From NCBI GenBank assembly GCA_902765725.1, contig CACXAT010000004.1:1-64000 (forward strand): 64,000 bases of DNA, given 5' to 3'. Shown in pieces: positions 53,402-61,700 of the stretch. This stretch comes from an uncultured Lachnospiraceae bacterium. Lineage in GTDB: Bacteria > Bacillota > Clostridia > Lachnospirales > Lachnospiraceae. The notes beneath the pieces were generated by a model. That model worked only from the letters and a program-made list of their open reading frames with translations, was not told where the DNA came from and did no database searches. Position numbers and translations under genes: made by a program. Every line of letters starts with the position of its first letter. Positions within the stretch are counted from its first letter, which is position 1.

Positions 53402-54823
53402 ATGAAGAGAGCAGGATTGAGCGCGGTGCTGGCAGGTGTCTGTGCGGCCGCACTGCTTGCGTCCGGCTGCAGCCGCAGCCAGATGAACTACCAGATCGCC
53501 GAGGCGATCGGTACATTAGGAATGTATGAGAACAATGAACCTGTGGAGACTCCGCAGATGGTCATACGGCGTCAGATGCAGGAAGAGTCGGAGTCCGAGG
53601 AAGAAGCCCTCATGACGGTGCTGGCCAGGGCGGAGGCGCTTGCTGCCGGTTATAATTTCGAGGAAGCGATCTCGGTCCTGAACACGATCACCGGCATGCA
53701 GTCCAGAGACGAGCGTGTCAGCGAGGCGAGGGAGCGGTATGAAAAGGGAGATACCGACCTGGTGAACTGGGTGGACGGAGACATCCCCCATCTGTGCTTC
53801 CCGACGCTGATCTACGACACCACCATGGCCTTTGACGGAGACGGGAAGGCCTCCGGCTATGCGACCACCATGGTGACCTGCAAGGAGTTCAGTTCGATCC
53901 TGCAGAGTCTGTATGACAACAATTATATCCTGATCGATATCCATACCATCGCGGGTAATACCACCGATGAACGCGGAACGACCTCCATGGAGGCACTCCA
54001 GCTCAAGCTCCCCGCCGGGAAGAAACCGATTGTCCTGTCTCAGGATAACCTGAACTATTCCGGCGTGACCAACGGAGACGGGATCGCGACGAAGCTGGTG
54101 CTGGACGAGGAAGGCAAGGTCAAGGCGCAGTACACGGACAGCGGCGGACATGACATGGTCGGCGATTACGATTTCATCCCGATCCTGGATTCATTTATCG
54201 AGGAGCATCCGGATTTCTCCTTCCGCGGTGCGAGAGGCATTGTATCCGTTTCCGGATCAGAGGGCGTGTTTGGCTACGACCTTCCCTCAGAAGAGAGTGC
54301 CGGCGCTGCGCAGAATACGCCCCAGACAGATGCTCAGGCTTCGGAAGGCTCCGGAACCCTGGCCGGCGTGGCAAATACCGCTTCCGCAGAAAACTCGTCG
54401 ATGGCAGGCCTTACGGAAGATCAGCAGCAGATCGCGAAGATCAGCAAGGCACTGACCCAGGAGGGATGGAGCATCGCCTGCGCCGGATGGAGTCACAGCT
54501 ACATGAACGACCAGACCTATGACCAGTTCATGTCCCAGATGGACGACTGGCTGGACCAGGTGGGATCACTCACCGGAGATGCGGACATCCTGTTCTATCC
54601 CTACGGAGCGGAAGTGGAGTATCCCGGACAGAAGCTGGATTATCTGCTCACCCACGGGTTTAAGTACCTGTGCGGACTTTGGGGGGATACGGACTTCAGA
54701 GAGCTTGGTGAAGGGTATATGCGCATGACACGCCGTTTTGTGGATGGCTATACGCTGGTCAACGCCCCGTCCTACTTCACAGACTTCTTTGCGGCAGGAG
54801 ATGTGCTTGACTCAGACCGCTGA
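53402..54823 (+). CDS. Polysaccharide deacetylase-like lipoprotein with degenerate active site
   Basis: 473 residues. A lipoprotein signal peptide ends LLASG-C (residue ~23). An acidic segment and a helical ~70-residue region precede a NodB-like domain: HLCFPTLIYDTTMAF, EFSSILQSLYDNNYILIDIH, then KPIVLSQDNLNYSG where active members read KPxxLTFDDG. The second half follows a Ser/Ala/Glu-rich insert (~300-345): GWSIACAGWSHSYM and DADILFYPYGAEVEYPGQ. The metal-binding Asp-Asp pair is not intact and the His-X3-His motif is incomplete. It may bind rather than deacetylate glycans. Confidence 0.78.
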   Translation: MKRAGLSAVLAGVCAAALLASGCSRSQMNYQIAEAIGTLGMYENNEPVETPQMVIRRQMQEESESEEEALMTVLARAEALAAGYNFEEAISVLNTITGMQSRDERVSEARERYEKGDTDLVNWVDGDIPHLCFPTLIYDTTMAFDGDGKASGYATTMVTCKEFSSILQSLYDNNYILIDIHTIAGNTTDERGTTSMEALQLKLPAGKKPIVLSQDNLNYSGVTNGDGIATKLVLDEEGKVKAQYTDSGGHDMVGDYDFIPILDSFIEEHPDFSFRGARGIVSVSGSEGVFGYDLPSEESAGAAQNTPQTDAQASEGSGTLAGVANTASAENSSMAGLTEDQQQIAKISKALTQEGWSIACAGWSHSYMNDQTYDQFMSQMDDWLDQVGSLTGDADILFYPYGAEVEYPGQKLDYLLTHGFKYLCGLWGDTDFRELGEGYMRMTRRFVDGYTLVNAPSYFTDFFAAGDVLDSDR

Positions 54824-54856
54824 TCTCGGACATACAACTATACGACTGTATTTCAT

Positions 54857-54886
54857 GCTTCCCGGCAATGCCGGGAAGCTTTTTTG
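54857..54886 (+). terminator. Terminator after the deacetylase-like gene
   Basis: 10-bp stem GCTTCCCGGC/GCCGGGAAGC with AAT loop followed by TTTTTTT. Confidence 0.95.
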
Positions 54887-54912
54887 CACCGGCGCAATAC
54901 TGCTTTAGCAGA

Positions 54913-54941
54913 TTGACGCATCACCGCCCGCAAGGTATAAT
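54913..54941 (+). promoter_or_regulatory. Strong promoter of the opp operon
   Basis: TTGACG at 54913-54918, 17-nt spacer, TATAAT at 54936-54941, near consensus. The ~85-nt leader before oppB contains TGCATATATGC-type palindromic sequence but no recognised riboswitch. Confidence 0.88.
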
Positions 54942-55035
54942 AGCGCTTGTGGAATCTGCCCGCAGGTATATGCATATATGCCAACGGCAGGTTTCTGTAT
55001 GCAAATAAAACTAACAGTAAGGAGCAGAACAGGGT

Positions 55036-55947
55036 ATGGCAAAGTACATATTCAAAAGAGTTCTTCTCGCGATCGTGACCATCTTCATAGTTTGCATGAT
55101 CACCTTTTTCACGATGAACGCGATCCCCGGCGGACCGTTCGCGGGCGAGAAGGCCAAGTCTCCGGAGGTACAGGCGGCGCTGGAGAAGCGCTTCAACCTG
55201 GACAAACCGGTAGGACAGCAGTTTGTAATCTACATGGGCAATATGCTTCAGGGAGATTTCGGTATCTCCGCCAAGACGGGACGTGAGATCTCCCAGACCA
55301 TCGGGTCCAAGTTCTCCGTCTCAGCGAAGCTGGGCATCTTCGCGGTACTGACCGCCGTCGTGATCGGCGTTGTGCTGGGCAGTATCGCGGCGCTGATGAG
55401 GAACCGGGTCCCCGACAGAGTGATCATATTCATGTCAACCCTGTTTACGTCGCTGCCAAGCTTTGTTCTTGGCTCATTCCTGCTGGTCATCTTCTCGGTG
55501 AAGCTGGGATGGGTCAAGGCCTGGAGCCCGACCGAGCAGAACCTGGTGCTTCCGGTCCTGGCGCTGGCTGCGTATCCGGCCTCCTATATCACCAGACTGA
55601 CGAAGACATCCATGCTTGATGTCCTGGGACAGGATTATGTCAGAACCGCGAGAGCCAAGGGCGTTGCCTCCTGGAAGGTGCTGTTTATACACACTCTGCG
55701 CAATGCGCTGATCCCGGTCGTCACCTATCTCGGCCCGATGATCGCTTCGGTCCTGACCGGTTCTCTGGTCGTGGAACAGATCTTTACGATCGGCGGGCTT
55801 GGCGCTGAATTCGTCCAGAGCATTACGAACAGAGACTATCCCATGATCATGGGGGTTACCATATTCCTCGCGGTATTTATGGTAACCATGAACCTGCTGA
55901 CTGATATCGTTTATAAGCTGATCGATCCGCGGATCACGCTTGACTGA
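55036..55947 (+). CDS. oppB: Oligopeptide ABC transporter permease OppB-type
   Basis: 303 residues, six transmembrane helices. N-terminal KYIFKRVLLAIVTIFIVCMI, then AIPGGPF and RFNLDKPVGQQF typical of the family. The EAA loop is DYVRTARAKGVASWKVLFIH, and VLTGSLVVEQIFTIGGLG follows. AAGGAG lies before the ATG. First of the opp operon. Confidence 0.95.
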   Translation: MAKYIFKRVLLAIVTIFIVCMITFFTMNAIPGGPFAGEKAKSPEVQAALEKRFNLDKPVGQQFVIYMGNMLQGDFGISAKTGREISQTIGSKFSVSAKLGIFAVLTAVVIGVVLGSIAALMRNRVPDRVIIFMSTLFTSLPSFVLGSFLLVIFSVKLGWVKAWSPTEQNLVLPVLALAAYPASYITRLTKTSMLDVLGQDYVRTARAKGVASWKVLFIHTLRNALIPVVTYLGPMIASVLTGSLVVEQIFTIGGLGAEFVQSITNRDYPMIMGVTIFLAVFMVTMNLLTDIVYKLIDPRITLD

Positions 55948-55960
55948 GGAGGGCACGAAG

Positions 55961-57040
55961 ATGGATAAGACCTATGATATAGATCAGATGCCTAAGAAGA
56001 ATCCGCTCTCCATGCAGATCGATCTTAGCAAATTCGAGAAAGCGACAGATGAAGAGAAGAAGCAGGCGGATGTTATGAGTGAGTCCACCTCCTTCTTCAA
56101 GGACGGTATGAGGAAGCTGAGGAAGAACCCGCTGGCGATGTTCAGCATCGTGGTCCTGGTCCTGATCATCCTGATGATCACGATCGTTCCGGTTGTCGTT
56201 CCCTACAGCTATTCGGACATTATCACCATCAACGGGAAGCGTGACAAGAGCGCGACCAACATGGCTCCGTTCCAGTATTCAAAGCTGGAGCAGCAGTACA
56301 TCGACGAGGGCGGCAAGGTGTTTCCGCATATCATGGGCACGGATGAACTGGGAAGAGACTATTTCGTCCGCGTTGCCTACGGGACCCGCATCTCTCTGCT
56401 GGTTGGCGTATTTGCCAGCGTGATCGTCCTGATCATAGGAGTGCTGTACGGATCGATCGCGGGGTATTTCGGAGGCAAGGTCGACCTGATCATGATGAGA
56501 ATCGTCGACGTCATATACTCGCTGCCGGACCTTCTGATGATCATCCTGCTGTCCGTCGTTCTGAACGAGGTTCTGAAGTTCGACGGTCAGGGCATCCTGG
56601 CAAGGCTCGGCACCAACATGATCTCACTGTTCATTGTATTCGGACTTCTGTACTGGGTCGGAATGGCAAGGCTTGTCCGCGGCCAGATCCTGACCATCAA
56701 GCAGAATGAGTACGTTCTGGCGGCGCAGGTCTCCGGGGCGAAGAGCAGCCGTATCATCCGCAGGCACATCCTGCCGAACTGCATCAGTGTCATCATTATA
56801 TCGGCTGCCCTGCAGATTCCGTCCGCGATCTTCACGGAATCCTTCCTGAGCTTTATTTCGCTGGGCGTCAAGGCTCCCATGCCTTCGCTGGGCTCCCTGG
56901 CAAGCGCGGCGCGCAGCGGCATCACTACATATACCTATAAACTGATATTCCCGGCCCTGATGATCGGTCTGATCACGCTGGCATTCAACCTGCTCGGCGA
57001 CGGCCTGAGGGACGCATTTGATCCGAAGCTGAGGAGGTAA
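55961..57040 (+). CDS. oppC: Oligopeptide ABC transporter permease OppC-type
   Basis: 359 residues. A cytoplasmic N-terminus and KKNPLAMFSIVVLVLIILMI (helix 1), the substrate-gate region HIMGTDELGRDYFVRVAYGT, and the EAA loop EYVLAAQVSGAKSSRIIRRH. It ends LGDGLRDAFDPKLRR. The ATG at 55961 has GAGGAGGG upstream; the frame start at 55940 overlaps oppB and lacks a site. Confidence 0.95.
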   Translation: MDKTYDIDQMPKKNPLSMQIDLSKFEKATDEEKKQADVMSESTSFFKDGMRKLRKNPLAMFSIVVLVLIILMITIVPVVVPYSYSDIITINGKRDKSATNMAPFQYSKLEQQYIDEGGKVFPHIMGTDELGRDYFVRVAYGTRISLLVGVFASVIVLIIGVLYGSIAGYFGGKVDLIMMRIVDVIYSLPDLLMIILLSVVLNEVLKFDGQGILARLGTNMISLFIVFGLLYWVGMARLVRGQILTIKQNEYVLAAQVSGAKSSRIIRRHILPNCISVIIISAALQIPSAIFTESFLSFISLGVKAPMPSLGSLASAARSGITTYTYKLIFPALMIGLITLAFNLLGDGLRDAFDPKLRR

Positions 57041-57045
57041 TGAGA

Positions 57046-58059
57046 ATGGCTGAAGAAACGATTCTGTCCGTAATCGACCTCCATACGTCGTTTACAACGG
57101 ATAAAGGTGAAGTGAAAGCGGTCAACGGAGTCTCCTTCAATCTGACCGCGGGCAAGATCCTGGGCATCGTAGGCGAGTCCGGATCCGGCAAGTCGGTCTC
57201 TGCATATTCCATCATGCAGATCCTGGAGAAGAACGGCTCCATCAAGTCCGGTCAGATCCTGTATAAGGGTGAGGACATCACAAAATGGCCGGAGAGCAAG
57301 ATGCGTGACTTCCGCGGCAAGCGGTGTTCCATCATATTCCAGGACCCCATGACCAGCCTGAACCCGGTCTTCACGATCGGATACCAGCTGGAGGAGGCTA
57401 TTAAGCTGCATACCGACAGACGCGGCAAGGAAGCGCGCGACCGTGCGATCGAGATGTTGGAGCTGGTCGGGGTAAATGAACCCCAGAAGCGTATCAAGCA
57501 GTATCCCTTCGAGTTCTCAGGCGGTATGAGACAGAGAGTCATGATCGCGATGGCGCTGGCCTGCGAGCCGGACATTCTGATCGCGGATGAACCGACCACC
57601 GCGCTGGACGTGACGATCCAGGCACAGATCCTGGAGCTGATGAAGGATCTGCAGGCCAAGCTCGGGATGGCGATCATCATGGTTACCCATGACCTGGGAG
57701 TCATCGCCCAGATGGCAGACGAGATTATCGTCATGTACGGCGGAAGAGTATGTGAACGCGGGACCGCGGAAGATATCTTCTACCGTCCGGCTCACGAATA
57801 CACCAAGGGACTTCTGCGTTCGATCCCGAGCGTGGATACCATGGGACAGCGCCTGGAACCGATCTCAGGTACGCCGATCAATCTTCTGAATATGCCGAAG
57901 GGCTGCGCCTTCTGTCCGCGCTGCGACGCGGCGATGAAGATCTGCCTGGAAGAGCAGCCGCCCGAGACACGGACCGTCGACGGACATCTGGCTGCCTGCT
58001 GGCAGGCGATACGCGCTGAGATAGACGCGGGTATGATCCGCGCTGAGCAGAAGGCCTGA
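57046..58059 (+). CDS. oppD: Oligopeptide ABC transporter ATPase OppD-type
   Basis: 337 residues. Walker [20 protein letters not shown]-loop [12 protein letters not shown], signature [17 protein letters not shown], Walker [14 protein letters not shown]. The C-terminal oligopeptide-type domain has four cysteines ([19 protein letters not shown]). The ATG at 57046 lies 8 nt after GAGGAGG; 57040 overlaps the oppC stop. Confidence 0.95.
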   Translation: MAEETILSVIDLHTSFTTDKGEVKAVNGVSFNLTAGKILGIVGESGSGKSVSAYSIMQILEKNGSIKSGQILYKGEDITKWPESKMRDFRGKRCSIIFQDPMTSLNPVFTIGYQLEEAIKLHTDRRGKEARDRAIEMLELVGVNEPQKRIKQYPFEFSGGMRQRVMIAMALACEPDILIADEPTTALDVTIQAQILELMKDLQAKLGMAIIMVTHDLGVIAQMADEIIVMYGGRVCERGTAEDIFYRPAHEYTKGLLRSIPSVDTMGQRLEPISGTPINLLNMPKGCAFCPRCDAAMKICLEEQPPETRTVDGHLAACWQAIRAEIDAGMIRAEQKA

Positions 58060-58075
58060 CGGGAGGAAGAAGCGA

Positions 58076-59056
58076 ATGGATATGAATTATAAACCCAATC
58101 CGGAATATCTGGTTGAGGTGAACAACCTGAAGATGTATTTCCCTGTCAAGACAGGCTTCTTCGGGACAACGCCACTGAAGGCGGCGGACGGCGTCTCATT
58201 TGCCATCCGTCCCGGTGAGACGCTGGGCCTCGTGGGAGAGTCCGGCTGCGGAAAGACAACGGTGGGCAGAGCCCTGATCCGGCTGTACAAGCCTACAGAC
58301 GGAGATATATTTTTTGAAGGAAAGAGAGTGGATGACAAGTCCATCGGAGGACTGCGCAAGGATATGCAGATGGTCTTCCAGGATCCCTACTCCTCTCTGA
58401 ATCCCCGCATGACAGTCGAGGACATCATCGGTGAGCCGCTGGATGTTCATAAGATGTATACCAGCCGCGCGGACAGAAGAGACCAGATCCTCAGTCTGAT
58501 GGAGATGGTAGGACTGAACGCAGAGCACGCGACCCGTTACGCCCATGAGTTCTCCGGCGGACAGCGCCAGAGGATTGGTATCGCCCGCGCCCTCGCGACA
58601 AAGCCGAAGTTCATCGTCTGCGACGAGGCGGTCTCGGCGCTGGACGTGTCGATCCAGGCTCAGGTCATCAACATGTTCGAGGATCTGCAGAGGCAGCTGG
58701 GCGTCGCGTACCTGTTCATCGCCCATGACCTTCTGGTCGTACACCACATCTCCCACAGGATCGCAGTCATGTACCTGGGGAAGCTGGTGGAGACTGCGGA
58801 TTCGGATGAGCTGAATGCCAATCCGGTGCATCCTTATACACAGTCACTGCTCTCCGCGGTGCCGCTCCCGGATCCCAGGACCGCCAAGTCCAGCAAGCGC
58901 ATCATCCTGGAAGGGGATGTCCCCAGTCCGCTGAAGATGCCGAGCGGCTGCCCGTTCCGTACCCGCTGCCGGTTTGCCACGGAGCAGTGCGCGAAAGAGA
59001 TGCCGCAGCTGACGGACCGCGGCAACGGTCATATGGTTGCATGTTGGAACAAGTGA
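58076..59056 (+). CDS. oppF: Oligopeptide ABC transporter ATPase OppF-type
   Basis: 326 residues. It begins [19 protein letters not shown], the OppF-style start. Walker [36 protein letters not shown], signature [16 protein letters not shown], Walker [17 protein letters not shown], and a C-terminal Cys motif ([15 protein letters not shown]). It pairs with OppD as the ATPase heterodimer. Confidence 0.95.
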   Translation: MDMNYKPNPEYLVEVNNLKMYFPVKTGFFGTTPLKAADGVSFAIRPGETLGLVGESGCGKTTVGRALIRLYKPTDGDIFFEGKRVDDKSIGGLRKDMQMVFQDPYSSLNPRMTVEDIIGEPLDVHKMYTSRADRRDQILSLMEMVGLNAEHATRYAHEFSGGQRQRIGIARALATKPKFIVCDEAVSALDVSIQAQVINMFEDLQRQLGVAYLFIAHDLLVVHHISHRIAVMYLGKLVETADSDELNANPVHPYTQSLLSAVPLPDPRTAKSSKRIILEGDVPSPLKMPSGCPFRTRCRFATEQCAKEMPQLTDRGNGHMVACWNK

Positions 59057-59082
59057 CTCTTTTAATTTGCTAAAGTGTGTTG

Positions 59083-59088
59083 TATAAT
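59083..59088 (+). promoter_or_regulatory. Candidate -10 element for the oppA-like gene
   Basis: TATAAT at 59083-59088 in the AT-rich oppF-oppA gap, with no good -35 at 17 nt. A separate promoter would explain extra expression of the binding protein. Confidence 0.45.
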
Positions 59089-59131
59089 TGTGTTGATTTT
59101 TCATTATTTATCACTAAGGAGGAGGAATTAT

Positions 59132-60874
59132 ATGATGAAAAAGGTATTGTCTGTACTTCTTGCAGGCGCTATGGTCATCTCCGCTTTCGGTATGAGCACC
59201 GTGGCAGGTGAGACTGAGGCAGAAGCTTCCGGCAAGTCCAGCGCAGCAGCTCCGGACTGGGAAGACTATGACGCTAAGATCAACGAGATCTATCAGGAGA
59301 CAGATCTTGCAAAGCGTGAAGCTCTGATGCATGAGGCAGAGGACGAGCTGATGGCTACCAACGCTGTCATCCCGATCTACTACTACAATGACATCTACAT
59401 GATGAACACCGACTGCTCCGGCATGTACGCTAACCTGTTCGGATATAAGTATTTCGCTTATATGAGCACTCCGGACAACACCCTGAACGCAAACCTTGCT
59501 TCCGAACCGGATCATCTGGATCCCGCTCTGAACAGCTCGGTCGACGGCGCATGCCTGGCGATCCTGGCATTCTCCGGACTGTATGCGTACGATGAGAACG
59601 GCGCGCTCGTTCCGGAACTGGCAGCTGAAGAGGCTGAGGTCTCCGAGGACGGCCTGACCTATACCTTCAAGATCAGAGAAGGCATGACCTGGTCTGACGG
59701 CGAAGTTCTGGATGCTCAGGACATCGTATACAGCTGGAACCGTCTTGCGAATCCGGATACCGCTGCTGACTACAGCTATCTGTGCGATTCCATGAATCTT
59801 GAGAGAAATGAAGACGGAACTCTTGCGATCGAGGCTTCCGAGGACGGACTTACCTTTACAGCTCATCTGAGCAAGCCCTGCGCATACTTCCTTGATCTGT
59901 GCGCATTCCCGGCATTCTTCCCGGTTCCGGAGCAGGCTGTCACCGCAGCTGACCCGAACGGCGAGAACCCCGGCGCATGGGCGCTTGAGTCCGGATTCGT
60001 TACCTCCGGTCCGATGACCTGCACAGCATGGAAGCACAACGAGTCCATGACTTATGAGAAGAACCCGAACTACTGGAATGCTGAGAACGTTACTCTTGAT
60101 TCCATCAACTTTATGCTGAGCGCGGATGACACCGCAATCTACAACGCATACAACGATGGTTCCCTTCAGTTTATCGACACTATTCCGAACGATGAGATCA
60201 AGAACGTGATCGATAACGATGACTTCTTCATCATCCCGAACCTTGGAACCTACTATGTAGCATTCAACGTTAACAGCCCGCTGTTCGACGGCAAGACTCC
60301 GGAGCAGGCAGCTGCTATGAGAGAAGCATTCTCGATCCTGATCGACCGTCAGTACATCGTTGATACCGTTGGTCAGACCGGCCAGCAGCCGGCAGGCACC
60401 TTCATCCCGGCAGGCATGGCAGACGGCCAGGGCGGCGTCTTCGCAGTCAATGATGATGCTTACACCTATCCGGTAACCTGGGACTTCAACGGCGAAGAGG
60501 CAGTTGGATACTATGATCCGACCGCTACCGGCGCAGGCAACATCGAGCAGGCAGTCGAGCTTCTGAAGGAAGCAGGATATGAGTTCGATGAGAACAACAT
60601 GCTCTCCGCAGATACCCCGATCACTGTTGAGTATCTGACCAACGACGGCACCGGTCATGTAGCGATCGCACAGTCGATCCAGCAGGACCTTGCAGCAGTC
60701 GGCATCACCATGGACATCAAGTCTGAGGAGTGGAACGTATTCCTGAATGACCGTAAGAACGGCCAGTTCGACTTCGCCCGTGAGGGATGGCTTGCAGACT
60801 ACAACGATCCGATCAACATGCTTGAGATGTGGCTGACCGATTCCGGAAACAACGACGCTCAGTTCGGACGCTGA
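59132..60874 (+). CDS. Peptide-binding protein (OppA/SBP_bac_5) with apparent circular permutation
   Basis: 580 residues. The signal peptide (KKVLSVLLAGAMVISAFGMS) has no lipobox. Residues ~42-112 (YDAKINEIYQETDLAKREAL, NAVIPIYYYNDIYMMN, GYKYFAYMS) are the segment normally found at the C-terminus of OppA-type proteins. The normal beginning follows (NLASEPDHLDPALNSSVDGA, FKIREGMTWSDGEVLDAQDI). The protein stops after MLEMWLTDSGNNDAQFGR, exactly where that segment should begin. In the second binding protein of this window the equivalent segment is C-terminal. GGAGGAGG lies 6 nt before ATG 59132. Located directly after oppF. The termini of the mature domain are therefore moved, but the fold may be complete. 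Confidence 0.85.
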   Translation: MMKKVLSVLLAGAMVISAFGMSTVAGETEAEASGKSSAAAPDWEDYDAKINEIYQETDLAKREALMHEAEDELMATNAVIPIYYYNDIYMMNTDCSGMYANLFGYKYFAYMSTPDNTLNANLASEPDHLDPALNSSVDGACLAILAFSGLYAYDENGALVPELAAEEAEVSEDGLTYTFKIREGMTWSDGEVLDAQDIVYSWNRLANPDTAADYSYLCDSMNLERNEDGTLAIEASEDGLTFTAHLSKPCAYFLDLCAFPAFFPVPEQAVTAADPNGENPGAWALESGFVTSGPMTCTAWKHNESMTYEKNPNYWNAENVTLDSINFMLSADDTAIYNAYNDGSLQFIDTIPNDEIKNVIDNDDFFIIPNLGTYYVAFNVNSPLFDGKTPEQAAAMREAFSILIDRQYIVDTVGQTGQQPAGTFIPAGMADGQGGVFAVNDDAYTYPVTWDFNGEEAVGYYDPTATGAGNIEQAVELLKEAGYEFDENNMLSADTPITVEYLTNDGTGHVAIAQSIQQDLAAVGITMDIKSEEWNVFLNDRKNGQFDFAREGWLADYNDPINMLEMWLTDSGNNDAQFGR

Positions 60875-60923
60875 TCAGCAGAATAGTACGGAGCAGTCAG
60901 TGGATCTGACGGCTCATTGAGAA

Positions 60924-60955
60924 AGGCTGCCGCATGCAGATGCGGCAGCCTCTTC
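60924..60955 (+). terminator. Terminator-like hairpin after the oppA-like gene
   Basis: Perfect 12-bp stem AGGCTGCCGCAT/ATGCGGCAGCCT with GCAG loop, followed by CTTCC, a poor T-run. It may terminate weakly or protect the 3' end. Confidence 0.7.
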
Positions 60956-60990
60956 CATATCATTCATTATGAAACAGAGGGAGACTGTGT

Positions 60991-61590
60991 ATGAGAAGTT
61001 ATATTCAGTTCCAGAAGAACCAGGCGCAGGTCAGGGCCAGAAAAAAGACAGAGCATCTGCAGGATATCCGGCAGGACACCTCCGGAAGATGGGCCTATGA
61101 AGGTGAATGGATGGAATGTACGCTGGATGCGGGAGAGCGAAGGCGTGTGCTGGCCCTGGTGTGGGGGCTTCTTGCAGCTGCAGCTGCGAGCTGCCTTGTC
61201 TGCGGATGCATCCGCGGGACGGGAATGGAAGGATGCTGGTATGTCCTGATCCCCTATGCCAGTTCGGTATTTGCCGTCTGTTTCTGCGCCCGGCACCTGT
61301 ATGCAGTGACCGCGGGAAGAGGACGGATGTGGAAGCATCGTCATACGAAGCATATGCTGGGACTTGAACCCTGTCTGATCTGGGGATTCATTTCCAGCCT
61401 CCTGTGCGTGATCGGCAGACTTGCACTGGCTGTGTTCTCGGGTGGTTTTGCAGGCGCGGCAGCGACAGGATCCACAGGGGGAAGCATCTGGTTTCTGGTC
61501 CTTCAGATCATCTCCTGCGCGGCATTTCTTGCGGCCCGGAGCCTGCAGAAGAAGCTGGTGTGGAGAGTGGCTGCGAAGAGCGGAGAGTAA
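60991..61590 (+). CDS. Hypothetical membrane protein (199 aa)
   Basis: A basic, charged N-terminus of ~55 residues (QFQKNQAQVRARKKTEHLQ) is followed by about four transmembrane helices (ALVWGLLAAAAASCLVCGCI; YVLIPYASSVFAVCFCA; IWGFISSLLCVIGRLALAVF; GSIWFLVLQIISCAAFLA). GAGGGAG precedes the ATG. No family recognised. It lies between two peptide-binding protein genes. Confidence 0.65.
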   Translation: MRSYIQFQKNQAQVRARKKTEHLQDIRQDTSGRWAYEGEWMECTLDAGERRRVLALVWGLLAAAAASCLVCGCIRGTGMEGCWYVLIPYASSVFAVCFCARHLYAVTAGRGRMWKHRHTKHMLGLEPCLIWGFISSLLCVIGRLALAVFSGGFAGAAATGSTGGSIWFLVLQIISCAAFLAARSLQKKLVWRVAAKSGE

Positions 61591-61618
61591 TCCTGTGTGA
61601 AAATCGGATACAATTAAA

Positions 61619-61648
61619 TTGACGCTTTGTTAACAGCTATAGTACAAT
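61619..61648 (+). promoter_or_regulatory. Promoter of the second binding-protein gene
   Basis: TTGACG at 61619-61624, 18-nt spacer, TACAAT at 61643-61648, in an AT-rich gap before a GAAAGGAGAGAGG ribosome binding site. Confidence 0.75.
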
Positions 61649-61700
61649 AAGCACAATATTATATGTAACTCTGAAGTTTGCAATATGAAAGGAGAGAGGT

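Noticed and set aside
59114-60658. 514-codon minus-strand frame opposite the oppA-like gene
   Set aside because: Composition is that of an antisense shadow (many Val, Ile, Cys and His). The plus strand has signal peptide and family motifs.
59132-60874. Reading the OppA-like gene as simply truncated at its C-terminus
   Set aside because: The missing C-terminal block is present, complete and in frame at the N-terminus, so truncation does not describe it.
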